Below, in pieces: positions 43,786 through 53,386 of a DNA stretch of 59,608 nt. Positions within the stretch are counted from its first letter, which is position 1. Every line of letters starts with the position of its first letter. The position numbers and the translations under genes are program-made. This stretch comes from Methylomagnum ishizawai (GTDB lineage: Bacteria > Pseudomonadota > Gammaproteobacteria > Methylococcales > Methylomonadaceae), in NCBI GenBank assembly GCA_945861705.1, contig CAMAVM010000018.1:1-59608 (forward strand). Direction: 5' to 3'. The notes below the pieces were generated by a model. The model worked only from the letters and a program-made list of their open reading frames with translations. It searched no databases and was not told where the DNA came from.

Positions 43786-43851
43786 GATATTTCTCCTGTA
43801 TATTGAAATACTTGTCTTTGTTCGGCACTCATCATACCAAACTTACCAAAC

Positions 43852-44277
43852 TTATGGCTTCTTAACCATCACCAACAACCCCCCAACAATCAAAGCCCCA
43901 CCAATAAGAATACGTAGCGTAATCACTTCTTTAAGCAACAGCCATGCGAGCAAGATGGCGACCACGACGCTGCCTTTGTCGATTAATGCGACGGTTGCCA
44001 CATCACCCAATTTCAGTGCCTTATAGTAAAAAATCCACGATAGCGTGGTGGTAAGGGCGGATAGACTTAGCCAAATAATATTCGTCCGGTTGAGCAATGA
44101 AAAGTCATTCAATGGTACGGCAATGGCTGCAAAGCCCAATACGAATAGGCTGACAAATAAGGTACGGATGGTAAGGCCGAGTTCGCCGGAGATACCGACC
44201 AAGCCCATTTTGGCGATTACCGAGGTAAATCCGGCAAAGATCATTGAAATTAATGCGAAAGCTACCCACTTTTCCAT
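43852..44277 (-). CDS. EamA/DMT-family transporter, half-size
   Basis: 141 residues with about five membrane helices, one EamA repeat. GFTSVIAKMGL at the start and the terminal pattern LAWLLLKEVITLRILIGGALIVGG are typical of the drug/metabolite transporter superfamily. Half-size members work as dimers, like EmrE; the substrate is not predictable. A small membrane protein is encoded 4 nt upstream on the same strand. Confidence 0.8.
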   Translation of the reverse strand: MEKWVAFALISMIFAGFTSVIAKMGLVGISGELGLTIRTLFVSLFVLGFAAIAVPLNDFSLLNRTNIIWLSLSALTTTLSWIFYYKALKLGDVATVALIDKGSVVVAILLAWLLLKEVITLRILIGGALIVGGLLVMVKKP

Positions 44278-44281
44278 CTGC

Positions 44282-44470
44282 TTATTGTTTTTGGAAGTAA
44301 TAAATCACGGCACACACAGCCAGTTGCAGAAAAATGAAGCCCCAGAAGTACAAGCCAAACAGGATGATTTTGACTTGCTTGGGTTGCTCGGCTGATTTGA
44401 ATTTGAGGGTTAGCAGGCTAAGTACTGTTGAAAGTATCACCAGCACAATACCAATTACCGCGTATGACAC
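44282..44470 (-). CDS. Small membrane protein (62 aa), unknown
   Basis: 62 residues, two hydrophobic helices (AVIGIVLVILSTVLSLLTL and IILFGLYFWGFIFLQLAVCA) joined by a charged loop. It lies between ftsK (2 nt away) and the EamA gene (4 nt away), so all three are probably in one transcript. No family is recognised. Confidence 0.6.
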   Translation of the reverse strand: MSYAVIGIVLVILSTVLSLLTLKFKSAEQPKQVKIILFGLYFWGFIFLQLAVCAVIYYFQKQ

Positions 44471-44472
44471 GC

Positions 44473-46851
44473 TTAATCCCGCATCGGCGGTGGTGCTAAC
44501 ACCATGCGTGTGCCGTTAGTTTCTGCTGGAGTTACCACGCCAGCGGCTTCCATGTCTTCTATCATTGTGGCGGCGCGGTTATAGCCAACCTTAAATCGCC
44601 GTTGTAGGCTGGAGATGGAGGCTTTACGGGATTGCGTGACGAATTCCACGGCTTGATCATATAAGCTGTCGGATTCAGGATCGCTGCTGTAACCACCGCC
44701 AGATGTACCGAAACCATCGCTGTTTTCAAAGCTTTCGCTGGTGATTTCAGAAAGGTAATTCGGTGGCGCAGTCTGTTTTAAAAATTCGACGACACGATGC
44801 ACTTCGTTGTCGTCCACAAAAGCACCATGTGCGCGAATCGGGATGCTAGTGCCGGAAGGCAAAAACAGCATATCGCCATTGCCTAACAAGGCTTCCGCGC
44901 CGCCTTGGTCGAGTATGGTGCGCGAATCAATACGGGATGAAACCTGAAAGGAAATACGGGTGGGGATGTTAGCCTTGATCAGTCCGGTCAAGACATCGAC
45001 CGACGGGCGTTGGGTTGCCAAGATCAGGTGGATGCCAGCGGCACGGGCTTTTTGTGCGAGACGGGCAATCAATTCTTCCACTTTTTTGCCGACGATCATC
45101 ATCATGTCGGCCAATTCGTCAATGACGATGACGATGCTGGGAAGGGTTTCGAGTGTCGGAAATTCTTCGCCTTCCGCTAGTGGGTTTAGCATTTGGAAGA
45201 TAGGGTCACGAATGGTTTTGCCATTGGCGGCGGCATCTTCAATCAATTGGTTGAAGCCAGCTAGGTTTCTCACGCCCATTTTGGACATTAGCTTGTAACG
45301 CCGTTCCATTTCCGCCACTGCCCAACGCAGCGCATTTTGGGCTTCTTTCATGTCTGTGACCACTGGGGTCAACAAATGCGGAATGCCTTCATAAACGGAT
45401 AGTTCCAGCATTTTCGGGTCGATCATAATCATCCGCACTTGTTCCGGCGTAGCCTTATAAAGCAAGCTTAAGATCATGGAATTGATGCCGACGGATTTAC
45501 CAGAACCTGTTGTTCCGGCGACCAGTGCGTGGGGCATTTTGCCCAAATCAGCCATCAGGGGTTGTCCTGAAATGTCCTTGCCCATTGCCAGAGTTAGCAA
45601 GGAAGTTGATTTTTCAAACGTGCGTGATGCCAGTAATTCACGCAAGGTCACCATTTCCCGTTCACGGTTAGGGATTTCCAGACCGATAACCGACTTGCCA
45701 GGAATGACTTCGACGATACGCACGCTGGTGACGGACAACGCCCTCGCCAAGTCTTTGGACAAGCTGCTGATGCGGCTCACCTTAACGCCAGCCGCAGGTT
45801 GCAATTCAAAGCGGGTAATGACAGGGCCGGGCAGGAAGCCTACGACTTCTACCGACACGTTAAAATCGGCGAGAATATCTTCCACCAAGCGCGACATTTC
45901 TTCCAAGTCGCTTTGGGTATAGCCTTTTACGCGGGTATCCCTATTATCAAGGAGAGTCAGACCCGGTAAAACTTCGCCATTGGTGTCTGGCGAATGCGTA
46001 GGGCGCGCCTGTTTTTGCGGTTGTTTAACGGCTGTTTCAACAGGGCTAAAAATCGACGAGGGCAAGGTAGGTAATTTAAGCTCTGACGTAGGTTTTTTCG
46101 TCGTGCTAGAGCTAGATGCAGGCATTGACGGTGATGAAGCTGTTGTTGCAGGTTTTTCTGGTGAAAAAACCGGTTTAAAATACGCCTCTAATTTCTGCTC
46201 GGCAAATCCAGACACAATGGCAGGTCTGGGGCGATTGCTCACCAATTCCCAGAAACGAAGCACACTATTTCCCACGACATCTACCAATAGAACTGAGTAT
46301 TTTCCGATTAAATCCAATATTGTTAACCACGACAATTGCGTAGCAAGGGTAACACCCGCCAAAAATGACGCAATCAGCAGCACAGTCGCGCCGGAATTGC
46401 CGCACAATAGCAGCAAGCCATCGCCGATTTCCTGACCAATAATGCCGCCTGTATTGCCAGGGAGTTCCACGCTGATTCTTAAAACATGCAGATAAAATAA
46501 AGCCGCACTGGAGATAATAACGATGACAGAACCTAGCCAATGCAAGGCTAGCGTCGTTTTCTTGCGGCTTTCTTTGTTGAGGATATATGCAAAGTAGGCA
46601 TGACGTATAATCACTAAAGGCAAAAGGTACGCCACCACGCCAAAAAAGCTGAAACAAAAGTCTGCTAACCATGCGCCGACTACCCCACCGGCATTAGTGA
46701 CCGTCTGCACTGTGCTACTGTGCGTCCAGCCCGCATCTTCGTTGCTGTAGGTGAACAGAGAAATCAGGAAAAATAATGCGCCAGCAAAAAAAACCAGCAC
46801 CGCTACTTCCCGTAAACTCCGAAATGTTTTTTCTTCTAATACAGCAGCCAT
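44473..46851 (-). CDS. ftsK: DNA translocase FtsK
   Basis: 792 residues. Four membrane helices at the N-terminus (about 15-180) are followed by a Pro/Ser/Thr linker shorter than E. coli's, then the motor domain with Walker [15 protein letters not shown] (about 442-455), Walker [14 protein letters not shown], and the [18 protein letters not shown] segment. The C-terminal winged-helix gamma domain (about 720-785; [18 protein letters not shown]) reads KOPS sequences. It pumps chromosomes at the septum and activates XerCD. Confidence 0.96.
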   Translation of the reverse strand: MAAVLEEKTFRSLREVAVLVFFAGALFFLISLFTYSNEDAGWTHSSTVQTVTNAGGVVGAWLADFCFSFFGVVAYLLPLVIIRHAYFAYILNKESRKKTTLALHWLGSVIVIISSAALFYLHVLRISVELPGNTGGIIGQEIGDGLLLLCGNSGATVLLIASFLAGVTLATQLSWLTILDLIGKYSVLLVDVVGNSVLRFWELVSNRPRPAIVSGFAEQKLEAYFKPVFSPEKPATTASSPSMPASSSSTTKKPTSELKLPTLPSSIFSPVETAVKQPQKQARPTHSPDTNGEVLPGLTLLDNRDTRVKGYTQSDLEEMSRLVEDILADFNVSVEVVGFLPGPVITRFELQPAAGVKVSRISSLSKDLARALSVTSVRIVEVIPGKSVIGLEIPNREREMVTLRELLASRTFEKSTSLLTLAMGKDISGQPLMADLGKMPHALVAGTTGSGKSVGINSMILSLLYKATPEQVRMIMIDPKMLELSVYEGIPHLLTPVVTDMKEAQNALRWAVAEMERRYKLMSKMGVRNLAGFNQLIEDAAANGKTIRDPIFQMLNPLAEGEEFPTLETLPSIVIVIDELADMMMIVGKKVEELIARLAQKARAAGIHLILATQRPSVDVLTGLIKANIPTRISFQVSSRIDSRTILDQGGAEALLGNGDMLFLPSGTSIPIRAHGAFVDDNEVHRVVEFLKQTAPPNYLSEITSESFENSDGFGTSGGGYSSDPESDSLYDQAVEFVTQSRKASISSLQRRFKVGYNRAATMIEDMEAAGVVTPAETNGTRMVLAPPPMRD

Positions 46852-47164
46852 GATAGAACCCGCTATAAAAATTCCAATGAAACATGATTATAGACCAATA
46901 ATGAAAGGTTTTACATTAATTAAATAATGAAAAAATTTTACCTCTTTTTCACAGATTTACGCGAAATAAACCCAGGTAATGAACCAATAGATCAAGTAAA
47001 TCTGCGAAATAGGTACGAAGACTTTTGATGCTGTAAGGTTGAATGGCAAACGGTTTCCAACTTGGCAGAACCTATTAGCAAGCTCGCCTTTTAGATTGTG
47101 TTTACCGTCCCAAGCAAAGAACGGTTAAAATTACCGTTTTTACCATACCCGATGCAGGCAACAA
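46852..47164. other. Intergenic region upstream of ftsK
   Basis: 313 bp without a gene, AT-rich near ftsK. A TATAAT-like -10 on the minus strand (46892-46887) may serve ftsK, but the -35 is poor. CAGATTTAC (46952-46960) and GTAAATCTG (46996-47004) form a 9-bp inverted repeat with a 35-nt loop. Otherwise I see nothing in it. Confidence 0.45.
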
Positions 47165-47602
47165 ATGAGCGTTACTATCAGTTTAATAAAGACGGCAATA
47201 AAGTGGACACCCAATAAGATGATTATGTGGGTGGCAAACAGTAAGCTTAAGGGGATTGCGGAATTAACCGATTTTAATTTTGACCTCGAAGCACGCAAAG
47301 TATACGTTCAAGCAACACTTTTCGGCGAAACAGAATCAATTGAGGTATGGCTAGACGGTTTTGCAGTTTTTAAGGATGAAGAATCCTACAAAATGATTAT
47401 TCAACAAGCGCAATCAAACCGTCCGTGGTTAAGTAATTTGCTATCCGGTATCATCGGAAAAGACTGGAAAATTCCTGCTATTCCTCAGTTGACGGCTCAA
47501 ATTGACCTGCTCACCGAGTTGTTCAAAGTCGAAAAACCAGAGCAACAAGATGAAAATCCAAAGCAGGAAGATGAAAGTCTCGTGCAGGATGAATGTGATT
47601 GA
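47165..47602 (+). CDS. Hypothetical protein (145 aa)
   Basis: 145 residues, soluble. A predicted beta-rich N-terminal half (LKGIAELTDFNFDLEARKVYVQATLFGETESIEVWLDGF) suggests a small lipid- or envelope-associated fold, and the C-terminal tail is highly acidic (EKPEQQDENPKQEDESL). No signal peptide. I do not recognise a family. The ATG at 47165 has only a weak ribosome-binding sequence. It stands alone between ftsK and psd, convergent with psd. Confidence 0.6.
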   Translation: MSVTISLIKTAIKWTPNKMIMWVANSKLKGIAELTDFNFDLEARKVYVQATLFGETESIEVWLDGFAVFKDEESYKMIIQQAQSNRPWLSNLLSGIIGKDWKIPAIPQLTAQIDLLTELFKVEKPEQQDENPKQEDESLVQDECD

Positions 47603-47725
47603 CGTTGTTCTTATTAATCAACCGTAAGGTATCCCCTAGAAGGGCGCGCCTCAGCACGGGGCAAAATGCACCGACCTGCTAAGGTGTTTTTATAGCTATT
47701 TGATTTTAAAATATAATTTAGCTAC

Positions 47726-47737
47726 AAACCTAGGTTT
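47726..47737. repeat. AAACCTAGGTTT palindrome, third copy
   Basis: The same 12-bp core as at 12210-12237 and 20214-20229. Here the GGAGT flank is on the right in inverted orientation (ACTCC at 47740-47744). Confidence 0.5.
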
Positions 47738-47772
47738 ATACTCCACTATTTTAACGCTTATAAAGTCGTGTA

Positions 47773-47791
47773 AGGTGCATTCCATGCACCT
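47773..47791. repeat. AGGTGCAT-TCC-ATGCACCT palindrome
   Basis: A perfect 8-bp inverted repeat 22 nt beyond the psd stop, the inverted form of GGTGCAT-GGA-ATGCACC at 59435-59451 and near 20100. It may act as a hairpin at the 3' end of psd mRNA. Confidence 0.55.
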
Positions 47792-47812
47792 TATTGGGTG
47801 CGTAAACGTAGT

Positions 47813-48691
47813 CTACTTTACTTCATCAAGATTAGCGACCAACGCACCAATCTTCGTCCCCAAATTAACCAGTTGGTCAGCCTTAAATTCACTATCCCAC
47901 TGCACTTTATCTTTGCCGAACAAGACTATAATCGTTGAACCCATATTAAACCGCCCCATTTCTTCACCTTTTTTCAAGGTAATGGGTTTCTTATCGTAAT
48001 ACCAAGTTTGCACAGATGGAGCGGTGGGCGGTGTGACTACGCCATGCCAAACGGTTTCGATGCTGGAGACGAAAATGGCACCCACCAACACCAAAGCCAT
48101 CGGCCCTGCTTCGGTATCGAATATGGCAGCAACGCGTTCATTTCTGGCAAATAGACCAGGAACTGAACGCGTAGTTGCGGTGTTTACGCTGAACAGCTTG
48201 CCTGGAATATGCACCATTTCCCTTAATGTTCCCGTAAGTGGCATGTGCAGGCGGTGGTAATCTTTAGGTGACAGGTAAATCGTGGTAAATACGCCGTCTT
48301 CAAAGGGTTTGGCACGTTCCACATCGCCACCCAATAAATCCACAGCAGTAAATGACATGCCTTTGGCTTGAAAGATATTGCCGTCTTCAATCTTACCGGC
48401 TTGGCTGACTGCGCCATCAGCAGGGCAAGCGACGGCGTTATTAACCTGGGTTAAAGGTCTGGCTTCTGGTTTTAGCTCGCGAGTAAAGAAATGGTTAAAG
48501 CTTTTGAACTCATCCAGATTTTGCTCATTAGCCTCCTCCATATTTACACCATAATGCTTGATAATCGTGGTGATACACCAGTTCTTGAGGGCTTTGTTTT
48601 CCGAATGCGTAATGTAGCTCATCAGCTTGGATAAGGTATGCTGAGGGTAAATGTATTGCGGCAATGTCGTTAATGCGTCTTTGAAGTTCAT
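47813..48691 (-). CDS. psd: Phosphatidylserine decarboxylase proenzyme
   Basis: 292 residues. It makes phosphatidylethanolamine from phosphatidylserine at the inner membrane. Autocleavage at MGSTIIVLF (about residue 255), the family's (L/M)GST site, gives the pyruvoyl prosthetic group from the Ser. Supporting motifs are CPADGAVSQAG with the catalytic Asp, SPKDYHRLHMPLTG with the conserved His residues, and WHGVVTPP. It follows queF by 19 nt on the same strand. Confidence 0.96.
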   Translation of the reverse strand: MNFKDALTTLPQYIYPQHTLSKLMSYITHSENKALKNWCITTIIKHYGVNMEEANEQNLDEFKSFNHFFTRELKPEARPLTQVNNAVACPADGAVSQAGKIEDGNIFQAKGMSFTAVDLLGGDVERAKPFEDGVFTTIYLSPKDYHRLHMPLTGTLREMVHIPGKLFSVNTATTRSVPGLFARNERVAAIFDTEAGPMALVLVGAIFVSSIETVWHGVVTPPTAPSVQTWYYDKKPITLKKGEEMGRFNMGSTIIVLFGKDKVQWDSEFKADQLVNLGTKIGALVANLDEVK

Positions 48692-48710
48692 GCTTGTATT
48701 CGGTAGAAAA

Positions 48711-49100
48711 TTAGGGAAGATTAACTAAATCCGGCGCTTTCCAATCAGGATTCTTATGCTCGGCGATCACGGTGGTGTAAATGCCGCCACGTACGTTAAA
48801 CTCAGCGCGAATCCGCATGAAGTTAGGGGCAATAGCATTGACGATATGGTTGAGCATCTCATTGGTGACGGCTTCGTGGAATGCGCCTTCATCGCGGAAT
48901 GACCACATATAAAGTTTTAACGCCTTCAGTTCAACGCATAAACTGTCAGGAACATACTCGATGCTTATCGTGGCAAAATCAGGCTGCCCGGTCTTCGGAC
49001 ACAGGCAAGTAAACTCAGGAATGGTAATCCGTATCGTAAAATCCCGCCCTGGCTGCGGGTTGGGGAAAGTCTCCAGGTCTTTGCTTGGTTTAGTTGTCAT
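48711..49100 (-). CDS. queF: NADPH-dependent 7-cyano-7-deazaguanine reductase QueF (type I)
   Basis: 129 residues, the short unimodular form. The catalytic Cys is in [18 protein letters not shown] (about residues 28-45), and the NADPH/QueF motif is [20 protein letters not shown]. It reduces preQ0, the product of QueC (7994-8668), to preQ1 in queuosine synthesis. Divergent from smc with 53 bp between them. Confidence 0.95.
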   Translation of the reverse strand: MTTKPSKDLETFPNPQPGRDFTIRITIPEFTCLCPKTGQPDFATISIEYVPDSLCVELKALKLYMWSFRDEGAFHEAVTNEMLNHIVNAIAPNFMRIRAEFNVRGGIYTTVIAEHKNPDWKAPDLVNLP

Positions 49101-49153
49101 AATCGTTATAATACCGCGTTGTTCAAATCAGTTAACAGGCTATTCTACCAGTA

Positions 49154-52100
49154 ATGAAACTGGAAAAAATCAAACTTTCAGGCTTTAAGTCTTTTGTTGA
49201 TCCAACGGTTATCCCCATACATGGCAACCTAACAGCTATTGTCGGGCCTAATGGTTGTGGCAAATCCAACATCATCGACGCGATACGCTGGGTCATGGGT
49301 GAAAGTTCCGCCAAGCATTTGCGCGGCGGTAGCATGGCGGATGTCATCTTCAATGGCTCTTCTACGCGAAAGCCCGTCAGCACTGCGTCTGTCGAGTTGG
49401 TGTTTGACAACAGCGAAGGCAAGATCGGCGGCGAATATGCCCAGTACAATCAAATCGCCATCAAACGCCAAGTTAGCCGAGATGGGCAGTCTTTGTACCT
49501 GCTCAATGGCGCAAGATGCCGCCGCAAAGACATTACCGATATATTTTTAGGCACGGGCTTAGGTTCCAGAAGCTACGCGATCATCGAGCAAGGCACGATT
49601 TCACGTATGGTGGAAGCCAAGCCCGATGAGTTGCGCGTCCATATCGAAGAAGCGGCAGGTATCTCTAAATACAAGGAACGCCGCAGCGAAACCGAAACCC
49701 GCATGAAACACACGCGGGAAAACCTGGAGCGGCTGGATGATTTGCGTGATGAAGTCGATAAGCAAATCAAGCACCTGCAAAAGCAAGCGGAAAAAGCCGA
49801 AAAATATACCGAATTAAAAAAGGAAGAACGCCAATTCAAACTGGAATTATTGGCAATGCGTTGGAATCTTTACCATCAAGCTGCCAAAGACATGGAAACC
49901 AAGCTACAAGAAGTGGCACTGGAACATAACCGTTTGTTTGAGCAACTGCGCGACCTAAACACAACAATTGACACCAAGCGCAGCGATTACAAAATCCAGC
50001 AACAATCTTTGGATAAAACTCAAGCAGATTACTACACGGCAGTTGCTGAAGTCAGCAGCCTAGAGCAAACCATCAAATTTACTGAAACCAGCCACGAACA
50101 AGCCTTGCTGGAAATCAAAAGATCTCAAGAGCAAGCCGATCATTCCAAAAATGAAATTGAAGCGGATTTACTGGCATTAGAATCCATAAAACAGGCCATT
50201 CTGGAAGCAGAAGCCACGTTAGAAACTTCCGATGAACGCGAACAGGAAACCGCACAGCGTTACCGCGAATATCAACAGCAAAAAAACACCTGGCAAGCTC
50301 AATGGGAAACTTACCGCACAGAAAGTGCTAAATACCGTGAACAAGCGGAGATTCAGCGGCTAAAAATAAGCCAATTAGACAGCCAGAACCAGCAATTGCA
50401 AGTCCGACTGGACAAGTTGCACGGCGAAAGCAGTGAACTTTCTGCAAATGAATTCCAAAGTGAAATCGAAGCACTGGCAGAAACCATCGACATATTAGAA
50501 AACCAACGTGTCGATCTCCATTCACAATTGGAACAACGTCGGCAACAAATCAACGAGTTACGAGAGCAGATCAAGCAATCTCAAAATGAATTGCATACCC
50601 ATCGTTCTGAAATCCAGCACGTCAAGGGCAAAACTACCTCCCTGGAATTGCTACAGCAACATGCAATGGGCAAGGATAACAAGAAGTTAGGTGTTTGGTT
50701 AGACCAAATGGGATTGGCAAATAACCAGCGTTTAGCGGAACACCTGGAAGTCGCGTCCGACTGGGAAAATGCGGTTGAAACGGTTTTAGGCAGCAATCTT
50801 GAAGCAATATGCACCGATAATGTCAATCCGCTTATCCCTGAACTGCATCAACTCAACGATAGTTCATTAAGTTTATTTGAAACCGATAACCAAGTTTCTG
50901 CCGAATCAAATGCTGCAATGCTTCGCTTACAGGATAAAGTTAATGCACCTTGGAATCTAAACGCCCTGCTATCAGGCATTTATTGCGCTGAAAATATCGA
51001 ATCAGCCAGAACATTATCCTTACAACTTAAAGCGCATGAATCAATCATTACCCAAGATGGCAGTTGGTTTGGCCCAAGTTGGATAAGTATTAAGAACAAT
51101 AAAGACAGCAAATCCGGCGTGTTACAACGCGAGAAAGACTTACGCACATTGAAGCAACGGCAACAAGAGTTGCACATTGCAATAGAAACCGTTGAAGATC
51201 AGTTGCAAACTGCCGAACAACGCTTGAAAGAAGTGGAAGGCAACCGCGAATCCATTCAACAACAGCATACAATATTAGGTACAGAACTCTCCCAAAAACA
51301 GGCAGGAGCTAGTGCTTTTTCGGCGCGTCTTGAGCAACAACAACGCCGCTTAGAACACATCAACAACGAACAAAACCAGCTAATTGACGAATTATCAGAA
51401 AATGCTGAAAAACTAGCAGAGGCTAAATCGTTATTGAGCGAAGCCGAAACTGTAATCGTAACGCAGGAAGACATCCGTCAAAATCTGGAAGGCATCAATC
51501 AAGACTTGCAAAGTCAGTTGCATCAAGCTGAACAATCCGCCAATGAAGCCAAGCAGCAGGTTTACAGCATCAAGGCAAAACTGGAATCGCTACGCTCATC
51601 AGAAACCTTGACCGGCAAACAGATTGAACGCTTACAACTGCAACAGCAGCAGGCGTTAACCCGAATATCTGAACTTAAAAGCAAATTAGAACAAACGCTT
51701 GCACCCATTGATGATGAAAAAAAGCAGCTAGAACACCTTGCTATCAATAAACAAGCTTTGGAAGCACAATTAAAAACGCAACGTCAGTTATTAGAAGAAA
51801 TCGAAGCACAAATAACACAATTATCAGAACAACAGGCTCGTACAGAAAGGGATTTAGAGAAACAAAAAGAGGTTTTATACGCCCTGCGAATGGAGTTGCA
51901 AGAAAGCATAGTCCGTCAGCAAACCGTCAACGAGCAGCTTAAAGAAGTTGATGCCAATGCCGAAGACGTACTTAAAACCCTACCTGAAGATGCTGAAGAA
52001 CCTATCTGGAAACGCAAAGTTGATGAATTGACTGGGCAAATCGAACGCTTGGGAACAATAAACCTGACCGCTATCGAAGAATTCCAGGCACAATCAGAAC

Positions 52101-52663
52101 GGATGAACTTTCTCAATGAACAACATGCCGATCTCACGGAAGCCTTGGACACCTTAGATCAAGCCATCAGCAAAATCGACAAAGAAAGTAAGCTGCGTTT
52201 TCAAGAAACTTTCGATAAAATTAACGCAGGCTTGCAAGAAAAATTCCCCAGATTATTTGGTGGTGGGCAAGCTTATCTGCAATTGACTGAAGACGACCTA
52301 CTGGAATCAGGCGTAAACATCATTGCCAGGCCGCCCGGTAAGCGCAATAGTTCCATTCATTTGCTATCGGGTGGTGAAAAAGCACTAACAGCAGTAGCCT
52401 TGGTGTTCTCAATTTTTGAGCTAAATCCAGCGCCTTTTTGTTTGCTGGATGAAGTCGATGCGCCGCTGGATGATGCGAATGTTGTTCGATTTTCACAAAT
52501 GGTGGAAGATATGTCACAATCTATACAATTCTTGTATATTTCCCACAATAAAGTCACTATGGAAATTGCGAAGCAGCTCGCAGGTGTTACCATGAAAGAA
52601 CCTGGCGTATCTCGTATGGTAGCGGTTGATATTGATGAAGCAGTCAGTCTGGCGGAACACTAA
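49154..52663 (+). CDS. smc: Chromosome partition protein Smc
   Basis: 1169 residues. The N-terminal head has Walker A IVGPNGCGKSNIIDAIRWVMG (residues about 28-39 for the core GPNGCGKS), then two long coiled coils (about 170-500 and 660-1000) separated by a hinge (about 505-640). The C-terminal head has the signature LLSGGEKALTAVAL and Walker B CLLDEVDAPLDDANV. It organises and condenses the chromosome. In gammaproteobacteria with Smc rather than MukB, smc-zipA-ligA is a common order, as here; zipA overlaps by one base. Confidence 0.97.
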   Translation: MKLEKIKLSGFKSFVDPTVIPIHGNLTAIVGPNGCGKSNIIDAIRWVMGESSAKHLRGGSMADVIFNGSSTRKPVSTASVELVFDNSEGKIGGEYAQYNQIAIKRQVSRDGQSLYLLNGARCRRKDITDIFLGTGLGSRSYAIIEQGTISRMVEAKPDELRVHIEEAAGISKYKERRSETETRMKHTRENLERLDDLRDEVDKQIKHLQKQAEKAEKYTELKKEERQFKLELLAMRWNLYHQAAKDMETKLQEVALEHNRLFEQLRDLNTTIDTKRSDYKIQQQSLDKTQADYYTAVAEVSSLEQTIKFTETSHEQALLEIKRSQEQADHSKNEIEADLLALESIKQAILEAEATLETSDEREQETAQRYREYQQQKNTWQAQWETYRTESAKYREQAEIQRLKISQLDSQNQQLQVRLDKLHGESSELSANEFQSEIEALAETIDILENQRVDLHSQLEQRRQQINELREQIKQSQNELHTHRSEIQHVKGKTTSLELLQQHAMGKDNKKLGVWLDQMGLANNQRLAEHLEVASDWENAVETVLGSNLEAICTDNVNPLIPELHQLNDSSLSLFETDNQVSAESNAAMLRLQDKVNAPWNLNALLSGIYCAENIESARTLSLQLKAHESIITQDGSWFGPSWISIKNNKDSKSGVLQREKDLRTLKQRQQELHIAIETVEDQLQTAEQRLKEVEGNRESIQQQHTILGTELSQKQAGASAFSARLEQQQRRLEHINNEQNQLIDELSENAEKLAEAKSLLSEAETVIVTQEDIRQNLEGINQDLQSQLHQAEQSANEAKQQVYSIKAKLESLRSSETLTGKQIERLQLQQQQALTRISELKSKLEQTLAPIDDEKKQLEHLAINKQALEAQLKTQRQLLEEIEAQITQLSEQQARTERDLEKQKEVLYALRMELQESIVRQQTVNEQLKEVDANAEDVLKTLPEDAEEPIWKRKVDELTGQIERLGTINLTAIEEFQAQSERMNFLNEQHADLTEALDTLDQAISKIDKESKLRFQETFDKINAGLQEKFPRLFGGGQAYLQLTEDDLLESGVNIIARPPGKRNSSIHLLSGGEKALTAVALVFSIFELNPAPFCLLDEVDAPLDDANVVRFSQMVEDMSQSIQFLYISHNKVTMEIAKQLAGVTMKEPGVSRMVAVDIDEAVSLAEH

Positions 52664-53379
52664 TGGATAAAGAACTTTTAAGAATCGTCATCATAGCCAC
52701 TGGCTTGCTGGTCATTATCGGCATGATTTTGTGGGGCTATATAAAAGGTCGAAGTACGGAGCAAGACGAGGACGTTTTTGAAAACGAGCAAGCAATCGGC
52801 TCTTCACCTGCCGCAATTGATCCATCATTAAAAATTCACCCTGAACGCGATGAATTTGACATCATCCCAATGGGATCAGCAACGCGCACACTTGATGAGG
52901 AAGAAGAATCCGATTGGAGCAATGAGTTCAATGAGGGTTTCAACAAAAACTTCGACGATGACGACATAGAATCCGACACGCGCCTTGCTATCCCTGACAT
53001 TATCCAGTTTGGTGTGGTAGCGGATGCTGACGAAGGCTTTAATGGTGTTGATTTAGTACTCGCGTTCCAAATGGTGGGGCTTGAATACGGCGATTTGAAG
53101 GTATATGAACGCATCAACAAACACGGTGATGTCGATTTTGGTGTCGCCTGCATGGTTGAACCTGGTACATTTCCAGAAGCCGAAGACCTGATGGCATTTA
53201 ATTGCCCTGGCATCGTGTTTTACCTCCAGCACCGAGAATTGGAAGATGCCCAAACCGTATTTGAAGATTTTGTGGACACCATCAAAACCGTGGCAAAAGA
53301 ACTTGATGGCGTAATCTGGGATCACCAACGGCAACCACTCACCGAAGCCACTATCCAGGCAATCTTGTTAAGCTTGTAA
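52663..53379 (+). CDS. zipA: Cell division protein ZipA
   Basis: 238 residues. An N-terminal membrane helix (about 6-26, LRIVIIATGLLVIIGMILWG) is followed by an acidic linker (DEEEESDWSNEFNEGF) and a C-terminal FtsZ-binding domain (about 105-235; QMVGLEYGDLKVYERINKHG, ACMVEPGTFPEAEDL). The linker is shorter and less Pro/Gln-rich than in enterics. It tethers FtsZ to the membrane. TAATG overlap with smc. Confidence 0.92.
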   Translation: MDKELLRIVIIATGLLVIIGMILWGYIKGRSTEQDEDVFENEQAIGSSPAAIDPSLKIHPERDEFDIIPMGSATRTLDEEEESDWSNEFNEGFNKNFDDDDIESDTRLAIPDIIQFGVVADADEGFNGVDLVLAFQMVGLEYGDLKVYERINKHGDVDFGVACMVEPGTFPEAEDLMAFNCPGIVFYLQHRELEDAQTVFEDFVDTIKTVAKELDGVIWDHQRQPLTEATIQAILLSL

Positions 53380-53386
53380 TGAGCCG

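Noticed and set aside
44384-47165. ftsK upstream TATAAT-like box as a confident promoter
   Set aside because: The -35 match is only three of six bases, so it is mentioned under the intergenic entry but not annotated as a promoter.
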